The notes beneath the pieces are model-generated. The model did no database searches. It had not been told where the DNA came from and saw only the letters and a list, made by a program, of their open reading frames with translations. Below, one piece after another: positions 48,002-59,655 of a DNA stretch of 64,000 nucleotides. Every line of letters starts with the position of its first letter. Within the stretch, counting starts at the first letter, position 1. The DNA comes from Oscarella lobularis. Taxonomy: Eukaryota > Porifera > Homoscleromorpha > Homosclerophorida > Oscarellidae. A program made the position numbers and the translations under genes. The stretch is taken from assembly GCF_947507565.1 (NCBI RefSeq), contig NC_089183.1, positions 3,038,001-3,102,000 on the forward strand. The letters run 5' to 3'.

Positions 48002-51000
48002 TCACATTTCTTTTGGCTTCTTCAAAGCCGTCATCACTTCGTACTGAACCTCGTCATCGTCTCCCTTTTTCACCGGGGGCTTGGGAACGTCGTAACCAAG
48101 CCTCTTGGCGAAATCCGCCTTCGACTCTGCGCGGGCGCTGATACTTGCATAAACAGGCTCTTTACTGTCGTCGTCCCCACACGGAACCTCCGCTACGGCG
48201 ATGACGGTGTCTTTGGGACTAGGAGGCTGAACCGGAGTTTTCGACCAATCACTTGCCGCCGCATATCTATTCTCTTCTTCTTCACGTTGAATCCTTGCGC
48301 GAGCGTGGTTGCTCGATATGACGTCATAAACGGGTTCATTGGAACCGGCGTTCAATTTCATCGTCATGTAGCCTGGAGTGTCTTGGAGAACATTGTTCTC
48401 GTTTTCGAGGACGACGTTGAGCTCAACGGCGTGGGATCGCGGTGAGTAGCGAGCGAGAGCGGTCGGAGAACCCTCCGCCGGATGAGCTTTGGCGTTTTTC
48501 CGCTTGCGATACATGAGTATCGCGACTAGAATTGCAATCAGAATGACGACGCTGACGACTGCTCCAATAGCAACGGGCATCACAGGCATCCCCCCAGAAC
48601 CTAGCGAGATAAAGAAATGTCAGAAATATTACGTAAGGTTAATTGTAGCTGAGCTTTTACTTGGATCCTTTTCAGCAACGGCACTAGTAGGCTGGAGATT
48701 GTTGCCCTGTCCTTGAGGTGATGAAGGCGCGGGCTTATTAGTAGTTGGGCCAGTCGTTGAGGCTTCGGATGAGGTGATCTGCTTTGCCGCCGCACTTGTT
48801 ATTGGCGAATCAGTTGCTTGAAGAACAATCGTTGGAGAATCAGTCGTTGTAGATAGGGAATCAGTGGTTGCGAGGTAATCGGTTGTGGTAGGAGAATCAG
48901 TCGTAGCAGATAGGGAATCGGTAGACACCGGAGCAGTCGTTAGGGAATCGGTTGTAGGAGGGCCAGTCGTCGAAGAATCAGTCGTTGGAGAAGGAGCAGT
49001 TGTTTGCATAACTGTAGTTGGAGAAGCCGTTGTTGGAACGACTACATAGAGAAAATATTAATTCAGGTACGTCCACTTTGCTAAATTACGCTCAACTTAC
49101 CACACTTAATTCCAACGTCTTCATTGTGGTCGCAATTGCTGATAGTCCAACCGAAAAACGTGCACGCTCCTAGACGACTTTCCGTTCCATCGCAGTTTAC
49201 GTCGTCCATTAGAATTGTTCCCGTGCCGGGACCGTAGAAGGCTTTCTTTCGGAAACTCACAGCGCCTGAATATCCCAGCTGACGACAGGCAACTTGGGTG
49301 TTCTCTATAGTCCAACTGTCATCGCAGACCGTTCCCCAAACGCCGCCAAACTGCACTTCAAGTCGACCTTCGTTTGGCGTGGGCCCATTGACAAGTCTTA
49401 TAGGAGCAGGAGGAGGAGACGGCACATCTGAAATAAATAAATACATAAATAATAAAATAAGATGAGTAGTTTTCTTCTATCTTACCACAAACAACGCCTG
49501 CATCTTCGCCGTGATTACACGAATGAACTCCCCATCCCGAGAACACGCAGTCACGCAACTCCGCCTCACTTCCCTGGCACACGAGATGCGACATCCATAT
49601 CGGCCCGCTACCACGTCCAAAGGACGCTTGTACAGTCTCAGAAACGGCACCAGCGGGAAAGCCGAGTTGCCGACACGCAACGTCGGCATCGGAAATCGTC
49701 CACGAATCGTCGCACACCGTTCCCCATTGCCCGTTATGAAACACTTCAACGCGGCCTTGATGAGCCGCGGAACCGACACCTGCGAGTCGAATTCGCATCG
49801 CTGGAGTGGGAGCGACCGTCGTCACGGGCGCGCTCGTTGTCGGAACGCTGCACTCGACGCCGGCTTGTTCGCCGGCGAGACAATTCGACTTGTCCCAGCC
49901 GTCAAACGCGCACTCCTCGAGTCGCGTTTCCAAGCCCGTGCAGCGAACGTCGTCCATAGCAAAGAGTCCCTTCGGCGCTGGCGAGTTGAAATGATTGCGT
50001 GCCGTCTCTGTCGTCGCGTCGGCGAAACCTAGCTGACGACACGCGACGCGTGCGTCGTCCAGATCCCAGTCGTCGTCGCAGACGGGTTTGTAGGTGCCGT
50101 TGTGTAATATTTCGACGTTGCCGGAGCTCGGCGACGACGACGCGCCGACGAGACGGATCGACGAGGCGGGCGGCGCTAACGTTCCGGACACTAAAAGGAA
50201 ATAGAGCATTAGTACACCTCGGAGAAAAAAAACAACTTATATGGCCTAAAATACGGCAGTTGCAATTCGCTTTCAAACTATCCTCTCCTCTTTGTTACTT
50301 ACTGCAAACGACTCCCGCGTCTTCGCTGTGATCGCAATTCGTCTTTCCCCAGCCGGAGAACGTGCAGTCCTCGATGCGTCGTTCGTTGCCGCGGCACGCG
50401 CAGTCGTCGATCCATATGCGCACGTTGTCGCCGACGAGCGGCAGGCCGCTGCCGCCGAGTCGCACCGCTTCGGCGTCGACGAAGCCGAGCTGGCGACAGA
50501 CGACGCGCGCGTCGTCGAAATCCCACGAATCGTCGCACACCGTTCCCCACGTTCCATTGTAGAGAATCTCGACGCGACCTTCGGCCGCCGTCGCGCCGCC
50601 GACGAGACGCACGGTGTCTTTGCCGTCGTTCGCGAGGAGACGATCTAAAACCATTCCGCTATTTAGTTGAATCCATCCGTATCTAATGTTTTCCATACCA
50701 CAAACGACCCCCGCCGTTTCGCCCGTGAGACAGTTGTGAACGCCCCAGCCGTCGAACTTGCAATCCCCGATGTTCTTTTCCGCGCCGCCGCACTGGACGT
50801 TGTCCATGTGAATCGGTCCGCTTCCCGAACCGTAGGTGCTGTCGCCGTTCGCCGCTATCGCGTCGGCGTAGCCAAGTTGACGGCACACGACTCGCGCGTC
50901 GGGGAGCGACCAGAAATCGTCGCATATCGTTCCCCATTGGCCGTTGTGGTACACTTCGACTCGGCCTTCATTCGCTTTCGTGCCGTCCGCGAGTCGAACG

Positions 51001-51134
51001 TTTGTTGCTAATGAGAGAGAGGAGGATGTGAATTGATTATGTTGATTCGATCAAGCTGCGTTGGCTCTACCTGATGATTGGTGTAAGGATGCCGCCACTA
51101 GGAGGGCGAGAAGGGAGGAGAGAATTTTTTGCAT
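48002..51134 (-). CDS. SRCR transmembrane receptor H (five SRCR domains, YxxM tail)
   Basis: Seven phase-1 exons: 51134-51071 (signal [21 protein letters not shown]), 51007-50699, 50644-50303, 50190-49486, 49427-49101, 49041-48661 and 48600-48002, giving 908 residues. The 705-bp exon holds two SRCR domains separated by a [15 protein letters not shown] linker, so an intron was lost or the pair arose by fusion. The 127-residue stalk is a Thr/Ser-rich mucin-like repeat (TTDSLTT-type units). After the membrane segment ([17 protein letters not shown]) comes the longest tail of the cluster, with YMTM and YEVM (YxxM, the class bound by PI3-kinase SH2 domains) plus PVYDVI and PVYASI. It is the most divergent and probably oldest member. 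Confidence 0.88.
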
Positions 51135-51465
51135 CTTTGCTGCTCTCGGTGCTGTGTTGAACTGAAGTACGGTGGATTGCTCCATCGACGTAAGTGCACC
51201 GACGTCGCGTGACCTTATTGTGCGGAAGCGGGGGTACTCAGGAAAAACGCCCACTTTCAGATCGAAAGGACACACCAAAAATAAAAAACGGCATTGCAGA
51301 GAAGTCGGTACGTTTTTTTATCTGAGCAAATTTTTTTTGCAATTATCAAGATATCCGGGCAGTCGTTTACCAATCCGGGGACGGACTTGCAAGCAAGAAA
51401 GAACCTGAATCTCCGCCTAGCGAAGCGAATCAAGCGATCCGGCACCCTTTGAAGACGACAACTCT

Positions 51466-51574
51466 TCAGAAAGATGCGGAAGTCTTTGTTCTACAGGCAA
51501 GATAAGCGTTCGTGAGTTTGAAACGCGCGAACGCTTATCTTGCCTGTAGAACAAAGACTTCCGCATCTTTCTGA
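51466..51574. repeat. Perfect hairpin with 47-bp arms
   Basis: 51466-51512 (starting TCAGAAAGATGCGGAAGTCT) is the exact reverse complement of 51528-51574, with a 15-bp loop. Zero mismatches imply recent origin or selection. It fits a small foldback transposon or a fold-back template-switch event. No coding capacity. Confidence 0.9.
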
Positions 51575-52494
51575 TTCGCATCCGTCTTCGCCGCTAGTCG
51601 TTTTCCCCCGGTTGTTCCGCGTTCCTCGCTATTCGCACGCATCCAGCCAGTTGCACAGAGAAGTTCTTTTACTCCAACGAAAGCATTGGAGCTTCTCATC
51701 GCGTTTTCCAACCCCTTTCAGCACGAACTGAGCTCCAATCGCGTAAATATGTACGTAGCTTTGCTAAAACGTTTATGTTTCTCTCAGGAACCTTCGGCGG
51801 ACATGAGGACGACGTTGGGAAGAGTGAAGAAGGACGAGTGAAGAGGAAGAGGACGTGGGAAATTTTCTCCGCCATCGTTTCACCAGGTAATGAGAGTCAG
51901 ACGTATTTTTTTGTAGTGTGGGGGCTCTGGGAGATGAACCTTACTACAGTACTCTAGAAGCTCTAGTAGATTAGTAGTTACAGAGGGGCTATATTCGCGA
52001 TGGAGTCATTTTCTCACGAAAAAACTCGTGAGCTATAGCTCATGGTTTTGGTACATTTGGGTCGCCACTCCAATTCCCCGATTTGTTTTTATAAAACGCG
52101 TGGTATGTCTCGTCTGTTTGACCTCGAGAAGTCAAACCGACCTCACGCTGAATATCTCGGCTAATAATATTTGGTCTTATATTGGAAGTTCTGATATTTA
52201 AGCTGATACTCTCTTCTTTGTTTTATAGACAGGACTAAAGAAGATGACGAAGAGGTTGACCGCGGTCCCAACGTCCTCAGCAGGACGGGCGGTCCAAGGC
52301 GACCCGGGGAATGCAACTTCATTCCATAAGTTGCGTTCCCCTAAACTGCTTAGAGGCCTCCGTGGCATGAGGCTATAGCATCTAAACTGCCACCCCTCCT
52401 GGGCAGGAGCCGGCAAAAAGGCCCACTTTGACGGCGCGTATCTCCTGACGGAGCTATCCTGTGGTAGTCTCCCCGGGAGAACGGCGCCTAAATC

Positions 52495-52640
52495 GATATG
52501 CCTGCACGCGTTTCAGAGGACCGTGCAGGCATATATTGCTGTGGGGACTGCAGCTTCTCAGTCTCACGCGCTTCACTTGCTCGCAAGAGCGAGTGAAGCA
52601 ACGGCGCGGAGGCGTCTCCGCGCGCGCGCCGCGCGGAGGG
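52495..52640. repeat. Cluster of three short palindromes
   Basis: Three hairpins follow one another: ATATGCCTGCACG with its complement ending near 52535, GCTTCACTTGCTC paired with GAGCGAGTGAAGC near 52568-52598, and a GGAGGCG/CGCCTCC-like GC-rich pair near 52605-52640. A structured non-coding element or a DNA-element end is possible. Confidence 0.55.
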
Positions 52641-54158
52641 TCTCTGGTCTGAGTTGCGGACGCGTTCAATTTTTACGTATGTATATATTTTATTTTTTTA
52701 TAAAGATATTAATTAATTAATTAATTACTCTAATGCAATAAATATAAAAAATTGTCTTGTTTTCGTCTTCATCTCCGATGCTACCTTCGCGATCTCGTTT
52801 TCACGGCGGGCCTATATGGAGAGAAAAAGAATGTTAGTATTTTTATTATATGAACGTACATAGGGCGACTTATCTGGAGGGGGTGGGGGGTCGGCGCAAA
52901 CGAGAATACTCAGAATAGAGTATTAGACCCCCCAGGTGCATCCTTCTGACTCCTGTCCGACTGGCTTGGATTCTCTGGCTTGGATTCTCTCTTCTCCTCC
53001 CCCACCCCCCGGTCCATCATCCAATCATTGACTCCACATGGAAAAGTCTCCGTTTCTATTGGTATTCCGCCAACTAGGCTTCATCGGAACGGTGTCTGGG
53101 CTTTTCACACTTGGACTTTTGTTGTAAAGATGTTGTTATTTTGGCTTATTGCTGGGCTTTTTTCTGGGCCACAGGTACTGCTTGCTGCTTGAATGCTGGG
53201 CTTCCTACTAGACGAGCTTACCGTAAATTGCGAAGGCTATGGGGCTCGTCAATGTTTGATTCGAGTAGAAGCATAGCTATACGTTCCAAATATCCGCACA
53301 TACGTTATCCAGAGGTGCACATGTTAGCTAAAAGTACGGATCAGAAATTGATTGGGCAGAAGAATGAGGAGAAGCACGGGAAGAGGAGTCGAGCCGGCGC
53401 TAGGATCGAAGTTATGAGTAGACGTTCTAAAACATCCACCGACACTGTATCCAGAAGTACAAAGAGACGTTTGGGGTATTAAATTGATGTTCTGCGTCAA
53501 TGTTTGAGAGCAAAGTATGAGTCAGCGCTCTTACTTTCACTCAAGCATCTCCACAAAGCACATCGATCCATACATACAAACGTCTACATCTACTCGTATT
53601 TTCTGGATAAGTATAGGCGAGATGAATAGAACGTTCACCCAAACTCGTACCGAAGCGTCGGCCAAACTCCACCGTCTTCCCCTACTTCAACTCACGCCTC
53701 TACCGCAATCAATACTGACCCTATACTTCCACCTAAGCACGTACCTAATACCAAAACATCGACCCACAAACAGCTACCCACAGTTCTAGATAAAACATGG
53801 GCGGACGGTTGGAACATTTAACTATATATCTATCTAGTCAAACATTTGACTTTCCTCATGTCTCTATTTTAGCCCGGAATTTTTTAGAGCTCTACTGCGC
53901 TATCTAGTCTTGACTCTTGCTAATTTGAAGTCAGGTCCTCGGCTTCTGAGCTCTGCTGTGCTACGATAGATCCGTCTGGACTCTTGCTATTTGAAGCCAG
54001 TTGTTTGGCTCGTAGTCTTGATTATGTCTTCTCAGAGTATTAGTCAATCGTTTAGGTCGGTGGGCGTGAGATTGCGCTTGCTTTGTGACTCGTTCAATGA
54101 CCGAGGTGACGTTTGCTTGTTTAGATCTTTCAGGGGCCCTCTGAAAAGGCTTTTCTTT

Positions 54159-56770
54159 CTTCAGGCCAGTTGCAACGGCCACTTACACTATTACTACTGA
54201 ATTTTTCTCCTTTTAGACCACAAAAAATAAAATGCATATAAAACTACAAAAATGGTAGAAAAATAAATGAAACCAATCATACAAGGTGCACGTGCACAAA
54301 CGGACAATGCAAACGCGGGGACCCACATTTATTATGACGACTACGATTATGATGATATTGATGATAAATGTGACGATTTGAAGAAATTGATGAATTTGAA
54401 AAAATTGATGATGAAGTTGATGATAAGGGACGGTTAGCGGGAAGGTGTTGCACGGGTTAGCGATAAATGTAGGACCCCTAATGCACACGTTTCTTCCAGT
54501 GGACGGCTTCCTATCTCTAGACTAATGATTAGTTTCCCTAATGCGCTGAGCTTCACTACCTAGTGTGACGTCACGCGTTCTTTTGAACCACGTGGTCACA
54601 ACGAGCGGCTTTTCCTCTCTAACTACAACGGGTGCTGTAAGAGCCGCTCGCCAGACAAACATCTTAATCTATATAGGGAAAAATCTAAAAAGGGTCGATT
54701 AGTCGGTTTAGATATTATTCCTAACTATCGTGATGCATGGTCGGGATGCGCTTGGGGGCCCGCGGCCTAAGGGTTCAGACACACACCCACACGTACAAAC
54801 AATAAAAAACGCTCGCGTGAAATTAAAAAAAATTGGAGCTACAAAATCCCGGCTTGCCTCTCTTCGCTCAACTGAGCTGTTGATCTTGACTTTGACTTTG
54901 AAATTCTGACCTCTTGTGCGGTCGCCTTTATCTTTTTCAAACGCATCTATAAAATGCCACTGATTAATTATGCTAAATTAATTAAACGTACTAGTACCTT
55001 AGATCTTCAGGGACGGTTTCTCTTCGAAGACTCTTTCACCCATCCCGGTCTTCTTTCTTCAGGCTCACTTCCCCAAGAGCCACTTACACTAACATTACTA
55101 TTTTTCTCACATTTGACTACAAAAATCGATTAAACTACAAAAATCGGCAAAAACTATAAACCAAAATATATAATTTAAAATTAGATGCACGTGAACAGGT
55201 AATGCACACGCGGGGCCCCCATATTATGATGATGATTATTATGATAAAATTGATGAAATTGTTGATATGATGAAATTGATGAATTGATAATGAAATTTGA
55301 TGATATGGGGACGGTTAGCGGGTCGAAAAGGTGTTGCACGAATTAGCGGAAAATGTAGGACCCTTAATGCACACGTTTCGTTCAATGGACGGCTTTCTAT
55401 CTCTAGACTAATGATTAGTTTCCCTAATGCGCTGAGCTTACTACCTAGTGTGACGTCACGCGTTCACCGGAACCACGTGGTCACAACGAGCGACTTTTCC
55501 TCTAACTACAACGGGTGCTACACGAGAGCCGCTCGCTTGACAAACATCTAATCTATAGGGAACAAAAAATCTAGGAAGGGTCGATTAATCGGTTTAGATA
55601 TTTTAGTCCTGTGACTATCGTGATGCATGGAGGGGATGCGCTTGGGGGCCCGCGGCCTACGGGTTCAGACACACACCCACACGTACAAACAAAAAAACGA
55701 CGCTCGCGTATGACTAATAGGGGGCTACAAATCCCGGCTTGCTTGTGACGGAGATCTTGACTTTGACTTGAGAATTCTGACGCGTTGATCTTGAGACTTG
55801 ATCTTGAGACTTGACCTTGAGAATTCCGACGTCATTGGAGCTTTCTCGGTGCTTGAAGTGTCTAAGAGACAACTGATTATTAAAAAAAATAATAATACGA
55901 AAAGTGATTTACCACACACGCTTCCATGGCTCCTCCTTCGTCGTCGGGGCAATTTTCCTCAGCCCAGCCCAGTCTTCTGTCTTCAGGCCCACTTCCCAAA
56001 GGGCCACTTACACTAGCATTACATTTTTAACTCATTTTGACTACAAAAATTAATCAAACTACAAAAAGGCAAAAAATATAAAAAAATCAATTATTAAATT
56101 TATAATATTAGATGCACGTACACAGGTAATGCATACGCGGGGGCCCATATCCCTCCCACCCACTACGACGATTATGATGATATTGATGAAATTGATATTG
56201 TTGAAATTGATGAAATTGATATTGTAAATATTGATGAAATTGATGAAATTGAAATTGAAGAAATTGATGATATTAAATTGATGAAAATTGATGATATAGG
56301 GTCGATTAGCGGGTCGGAAAGGTGTTGCACGTATTAGCAAAAATGTAGGACCCTTAATGGACACGTTTCAAGTGGACGGCTTCGATCCTATCGTCTACGT
56401 TTAGCCTAAATGCGCCGAGCTTTCTAACCTAGTGTGACGCACGTGCACCGGCACGTGCGTCACGCGAGCGGCAAACCTCTAACTACAAAGGGTCGCTAAA
56501 AAGAGCCGCTCGCGAAAGACGAACGAGACGAACGAGACGAACACGAAAACACGCACGTACAACGAGAACGGAAAACTCGAAAGGGGGGGGGCGATTACTG
56601 TTTAGAGATTAACCTATCTACGCCTATCTATCGTGATGCGTGGGCGGAATGCGCTTGGGGGCCCCGGCCTACGGGTTTTTCACACGCACCCACACTCGTG
56701 CAAACACACACGCACATGCAAACAAAAACGCGAAGAAAAAAAAATCGGAGCTACAAAATCCCCGGCCTGC
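54159..56770. repeat. Three-copy tandem array, unit ~0.9 kb
   Basis: Copies start near 54159, 55056 and 55979 (periods ~897 and ~923 bp). Each has, in order: a CTTCAGG...CCACTTACACTA block, ACTACAAAAAT-rich DNA, GCACGTG...GCGGGG, a variable GAT/GAA microsatellite (TGATGAAATTGATGA), ACGGTTAGCGGG...GGTGTTGCACG, ATGTAGGACC, TAGTGTGACG, TCGTGATGC and GGGGGCCC...GGTTCAGACACAC. The third copy is the most diverged and ends beside the BTB-Kelch upstream region. Confidence 0.85.
56434..56463. repeat. Perfect 13-bp-arm palindrome in array copy 3
   Basis: GTGACGCACGTGC (56434-56446), a 4-bp centre, then its exact complement (56451-56463). It contains two CACGTG E-box cores. Array copies 1 and 2 have the corresponding site as TGACGTCACGCG plus CCACGTGG, which are CRE- and E-box-like. 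Confidence 0.8.
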
Positions 56771-57226
56771 CTGCGCGACGGTCTTCGTTCTCCGCGTCGG
56801 TACGACGAATCGATCGAGTTCGCGGCGTTCCCAGCACGCGAACGAGCTAAAGATCGTGAGAATCGCGAAAGGCAGACGATAGAGACGAGCTGCGCTTACC
56901 GTTTTGCGCCGACGGCTTCGTGGAGTCGACCCCCGCGCGCTCGATTCTTCCATCGAAGCCTAAAAACATCGATCCGTCGTTCGATCGTCGAAAAGGGAGG
57001 GCGATTGATCCGCTTACCGCGTCGCGCGATCGTGGCGGCGTCGTCTCGCCACGTCGTCCGGCCGAATGAGTCCGGACGAGCGCCTTCGTCGTCGGGGTCG
57101 TGTGCTCGAATGAGAGTTTCGAGCTCTGCGCGTGAATGCTGTGCGTTCGACCGTCCCACGCTTTCGACCAATGGGATCGCGAGCTGTCGTCCCGTGGCGA
57201 CGCGTTTGGCATGTGCGAGTGATTCG
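56669..57226 (-). CDS. Putative small gene, unknown product
   Basis: On the minus strand three exons join in phase 1: ~57226-57018, 56959-56900 and 56846-56669. Both donors are GTAAGC, and the introns are 58 and 53 bp, the usual size here. The product contains ELETLIRAHDPDDEGARPD and SFGRTTWRDDAATIARR, then FDGRIERAGVDSTKPSAQNG, and ends in a hydrophobic run (FFFAFLFACACVFARVW) that overlaps array copy 3. I do not recognise a family, and the start codon is not resolved. A plus-strand open frame over the same bases looks like a shadow. Confidence 0.4.
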
Positions 57227-57622
57227 ATTAGCTAATAATAGCCAAATTGAGAATCTTAGCCGTCAACCAATTACTGGGGCGCGTCATCGGGATCGCAGAC
57301 GCTCGCCTGCTGCGATCTGATGTCGCGCGCCACCGCTTAGACCGTTGGGAAACGCTACGCGAGCGCGCCTGCTCGCGAATTGTTTTTTCGCGAAATAATT
57401 GTCACGTGAGAGTCACGTGAACTAGAGAATATAATAAAATAAGAATTGCATGTACGCAGACGTCTAACGGTTACGTCATTGTGACATCAGATTTATAGCT
57501 TGAGACAAAATAAATAACGATATGATTTTCCAAAACGCGTGACGTCATGCACGGCGGCATACACGTATTACCACATTCAGGTGCTGATTCATTCCAGAGA
57601 GGCAGAGAAAGAGGCGCAAGTC

Positions 57623-59395
57623 ATGGACTTCGATTATATGACTGATATTGCTGAATTCATAAGGAAACGGAGCAAAACAGACTTCAGGCCGATCGATCGG
57701 TCTATACACGGTTGGTGTGTGCTGAACCATCTCGATTCGTTCCTAAAGTCGAAGTATCTCTGCGACGTCGTCATCGTCAGCGGAGACGGAGAACGAATTC
57801 CAGCTCACCGTGTCATACTCGCAGCCGCGAGCCCCGTCTTTTCTTCGATGTTCGACCGGGACGGCTTTCTAGAGAGTCAGCAAACGGACGTCGCTCTGCC
57901 GAACCTCACGGGATCGGCGATCAAAGCGCTAATCGAATACTCGTACAGCGGAAGAGCCGCCATTCCCAAGACGCACGAAGGCGTACAGGACATCTACGCG
58001 GCAGCCAACTATCTCCAGTACAACAAACTGTTGGAAGCGGTCATTGAGTGGCTGACTGACCACGTCGACGTGGCCAACTGCCTAAGCTTGTGCGTCTTCG
58101 CCGATCTCTACGACGAAAAAGGGCTGCGTAACCTCGCCGAAGGCGTTGTGGCGAAGAACATTATAAAATTCTTCAGCGACGACGAGTTTCTCGCGCTGCC
58201 CGTCCAACAATTCAGCCGCATTTTGGTTCACAAGAAATTAGCCGTCGATTCCAAAAGAAAGTTGCTGCACGTCGTTCGAATGTGGGTGAAAAACGACGAA
58301 GCGGCTCGTCGCGTGCACGTCGAATCGCTGTTGAAGTTAGTCCGTTTGTCGATGGTCAAATTTAGAGTATCGGTCTACGGTCTCGCCGATCTCGGCCTAG
58401 ACGGCGGCGGCGAAGATGATCGCTCCGCTCGAGTCGATCGCGACGGCGTTCTGCTCGTCGCCGGCAGCCCGAGGGAAAATGACGGCAATGCGACGACTAG
58501 CGACGTTCTGTTATACGACCCTAGCTCCGACACGTGGCGTAAGTTACCGTCGCTGAAATTGCCGATGGCGCGAACGAGAATCGCGCAGTCGCGCGGCGAT
58601 ATTTACGCGTTCGGCTGTCACGAAGAGGTATCAGAGTGCAGTACTACGTCAGATACTGTACATAGATATAATGCCGAGACGGAATCCTGGGAGAGCATAG
58701 CCGTCGAATCGCGCCCGAGAGCCCGACACAAAATAGTCGCTTGCAACGATCTCGTCTACTGCATCGGCATAGGAGCGGCGAATATGTGCGAGGTCTATGT
58801 ACCGGAGAGGGAAAGGTGGGAGCGCGTCGCTTCTTGTCATCAACGACCCACTGGTCACTTCACGATGCCTGCGATAGGGCATCAGATCTTCGTGCTGGGG
58901 TTTGACGAAACGCTGTACGGCTGTACGGCATATAATTCGTTGGAAGATCGGTGGGTCAATCTCTTGCGTTATGGGGTCCCTGGGGCCACTGTCAACTGGT
59001 GCTACAGCTCGGCGGCGAGGGAACGAATCTATGTTATGAGGGCTCCGCATTGTCCTGCGAGCAAGAGCAAGAATACAGCAATGCGTAAATATACGCATAC
59101 TAAAGAAGTTCCTGACATCGAGTTTTCTGGCTCCGCTGTGGTTGTTTGGGACAGGCGCACCAAGGATATCTCCGTCGGGTATTCCTCTCCGACATCGTCG
59201 CATTATGGAATTGCCGGCGATCCCGAAGGCGAGAGGATCTATTTGGTGGGCGATGACCAACTACTGATCTACGACGAACGAGCCGACAAATGGGATTCGA
59301 GACAGCTCGAGGCTACGTTCAAGGAAGCGTTCAACGTTTCTAGCGACTACGATTTCGAATGCGCAGTCGTCGACAGAAAGTTCTTCCCGAACTAA
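57623..59395 (+). CDS. BTB-BACK-Kelch protein (KLHL type)
   Basis: Intronless, 590 residues from the ATG at 57623 (a longer upstream frame lacks an ATG). Residues ~40-150 are a BTB/POZ domain (YLCDVVIVSGDGERIPAHRVIL, SPVFSSMF). A BACK domain follows (LCVFADLYDEKGLRNLAEG, FSDDEFLALPVQQFSRIL, with VRMWV). The C-terminal half has kelch-like repeats (DVLLYDPSSDTWRKLPSL, TVHRYNAETESWESI, CEVYVPERERWERV, TAYNSLEDRWVNL), with several repeats degenerate (few GG doublets). Family role: substrate adaptor for cullin-3 ubiquitin ligases, BTB binding CUL3 and kelch binding substrate. Substrate unknown. Lack of introns among intron-rich neighbours suggests a retrocopy origin. Confidence 0.9.
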   Translation: MDFDYMTDIAEFIRKRSKTDFRPIDRSIHGWCVLNHLDSFLKSKYLCDVVIVSGDGERIPAHRVILAAASPVFSSMFDRDGFLESQQTDVALPNLTGSAIKALIEYSYSGRAAIPKTHEGVQDIYAAANYLQYNKLLEAVIEWLTDHVDVANCLSLCVFADLYDEKGLRNLAEGVVAKNIIKFFSDDEFLALPVQQFSRILVHKKLAVDSKRKLLHVVRMWVKNDEAARRVHVESLLKLVRLSMVKFRVSVYGLADLGLDGGGEDDRSARVDRDGVLLVAGSPRENDGNATTSDVLLYDPSSDTWRKLPSLKLPMARTRIAQSRGDIYAFGCHEEVSECSTTSDTVHRYNAETESWESIAVESRPRARHKIVACNDLVYCIGIGAANMCEVYVPERERWERVASCHQRPTGHFTMPAIGHQIFVLGFDETLYGCTAYNSLEDRWVNLLRYGVPGATVNWCYSSAARERIYVMRAPHCPASKSKNTAMRKYTHTKEVPDIEFSGSAVVVWDRRTKDISVGYSSPTSSHYGIAGDPEGERIYLVGDDQLLIYDERADKWDSRQLEATFKEAFNVSSDYDFECAVVDRKFFPN

Positions 59396-59655
59396 AGAAA
59401 AAAACTTTTTCTGTGATTGTCTTGTCGTTTGATTTGAACTCGATGTTGTGTGTTTACTGCCTGTCTAACTTTGGATGGCGTGACGTAATGAATAGAGTTA
59501 GTAGGTGGGCTCGCAAGTTGAAACGAAATTTGGGATCTTGAAGTCAGGAACGAAAGAAAAAAAACATTTCTGTGATTGCCTTGTCGTTTGATTTGAACTC
59601 GATGTTTGCATGTGTCTGTCTGTCTGTCTAACTTGGATGGCGTGACGTAATGAGT
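59396..59655. repeat. Direct repeat downstream of the Kelch gene
   Basis: A block of about 100 bp (CTGTGATTG(T/C)CTTGTCGTTTG ... TGGATGGCGTGACGTAATGA) occurs at ~59396-59495 and again at ~59549-59655, about 155 bp apart. It likely lies in the 3' untranslated region. Confidence 0.85.

Larger units (their letters stand above)
51135..54158. other. 3 kb gene-poor region with palindromes
   Basis: No exon chain recognised; open frames are short and of biased composition. It contains the perfect hairpin at 51466-51574, a palindrome cluster at 52495-52640 and a TTAATTAA run near 52710. Confidence 0.55.

Noticed and set aside
54213-54488. Hydrophobic minus frames in the array (Asn/Ile/Phe runs)
   Set aside because: They are translations of the GAT/GAA microsatellite and occur in each array copy.
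56633-57235. 200-codon plus-strand open frame
   Set aside because: Biased Arg/Ser composition, and antisense to a better-supported spliced frame on the minus strand.
58649-59260. 203-codon minus-strand frame inside the Kelch gene
   Set aside because: It is the antisense of a well-supported BTB-Kelch reading frame.
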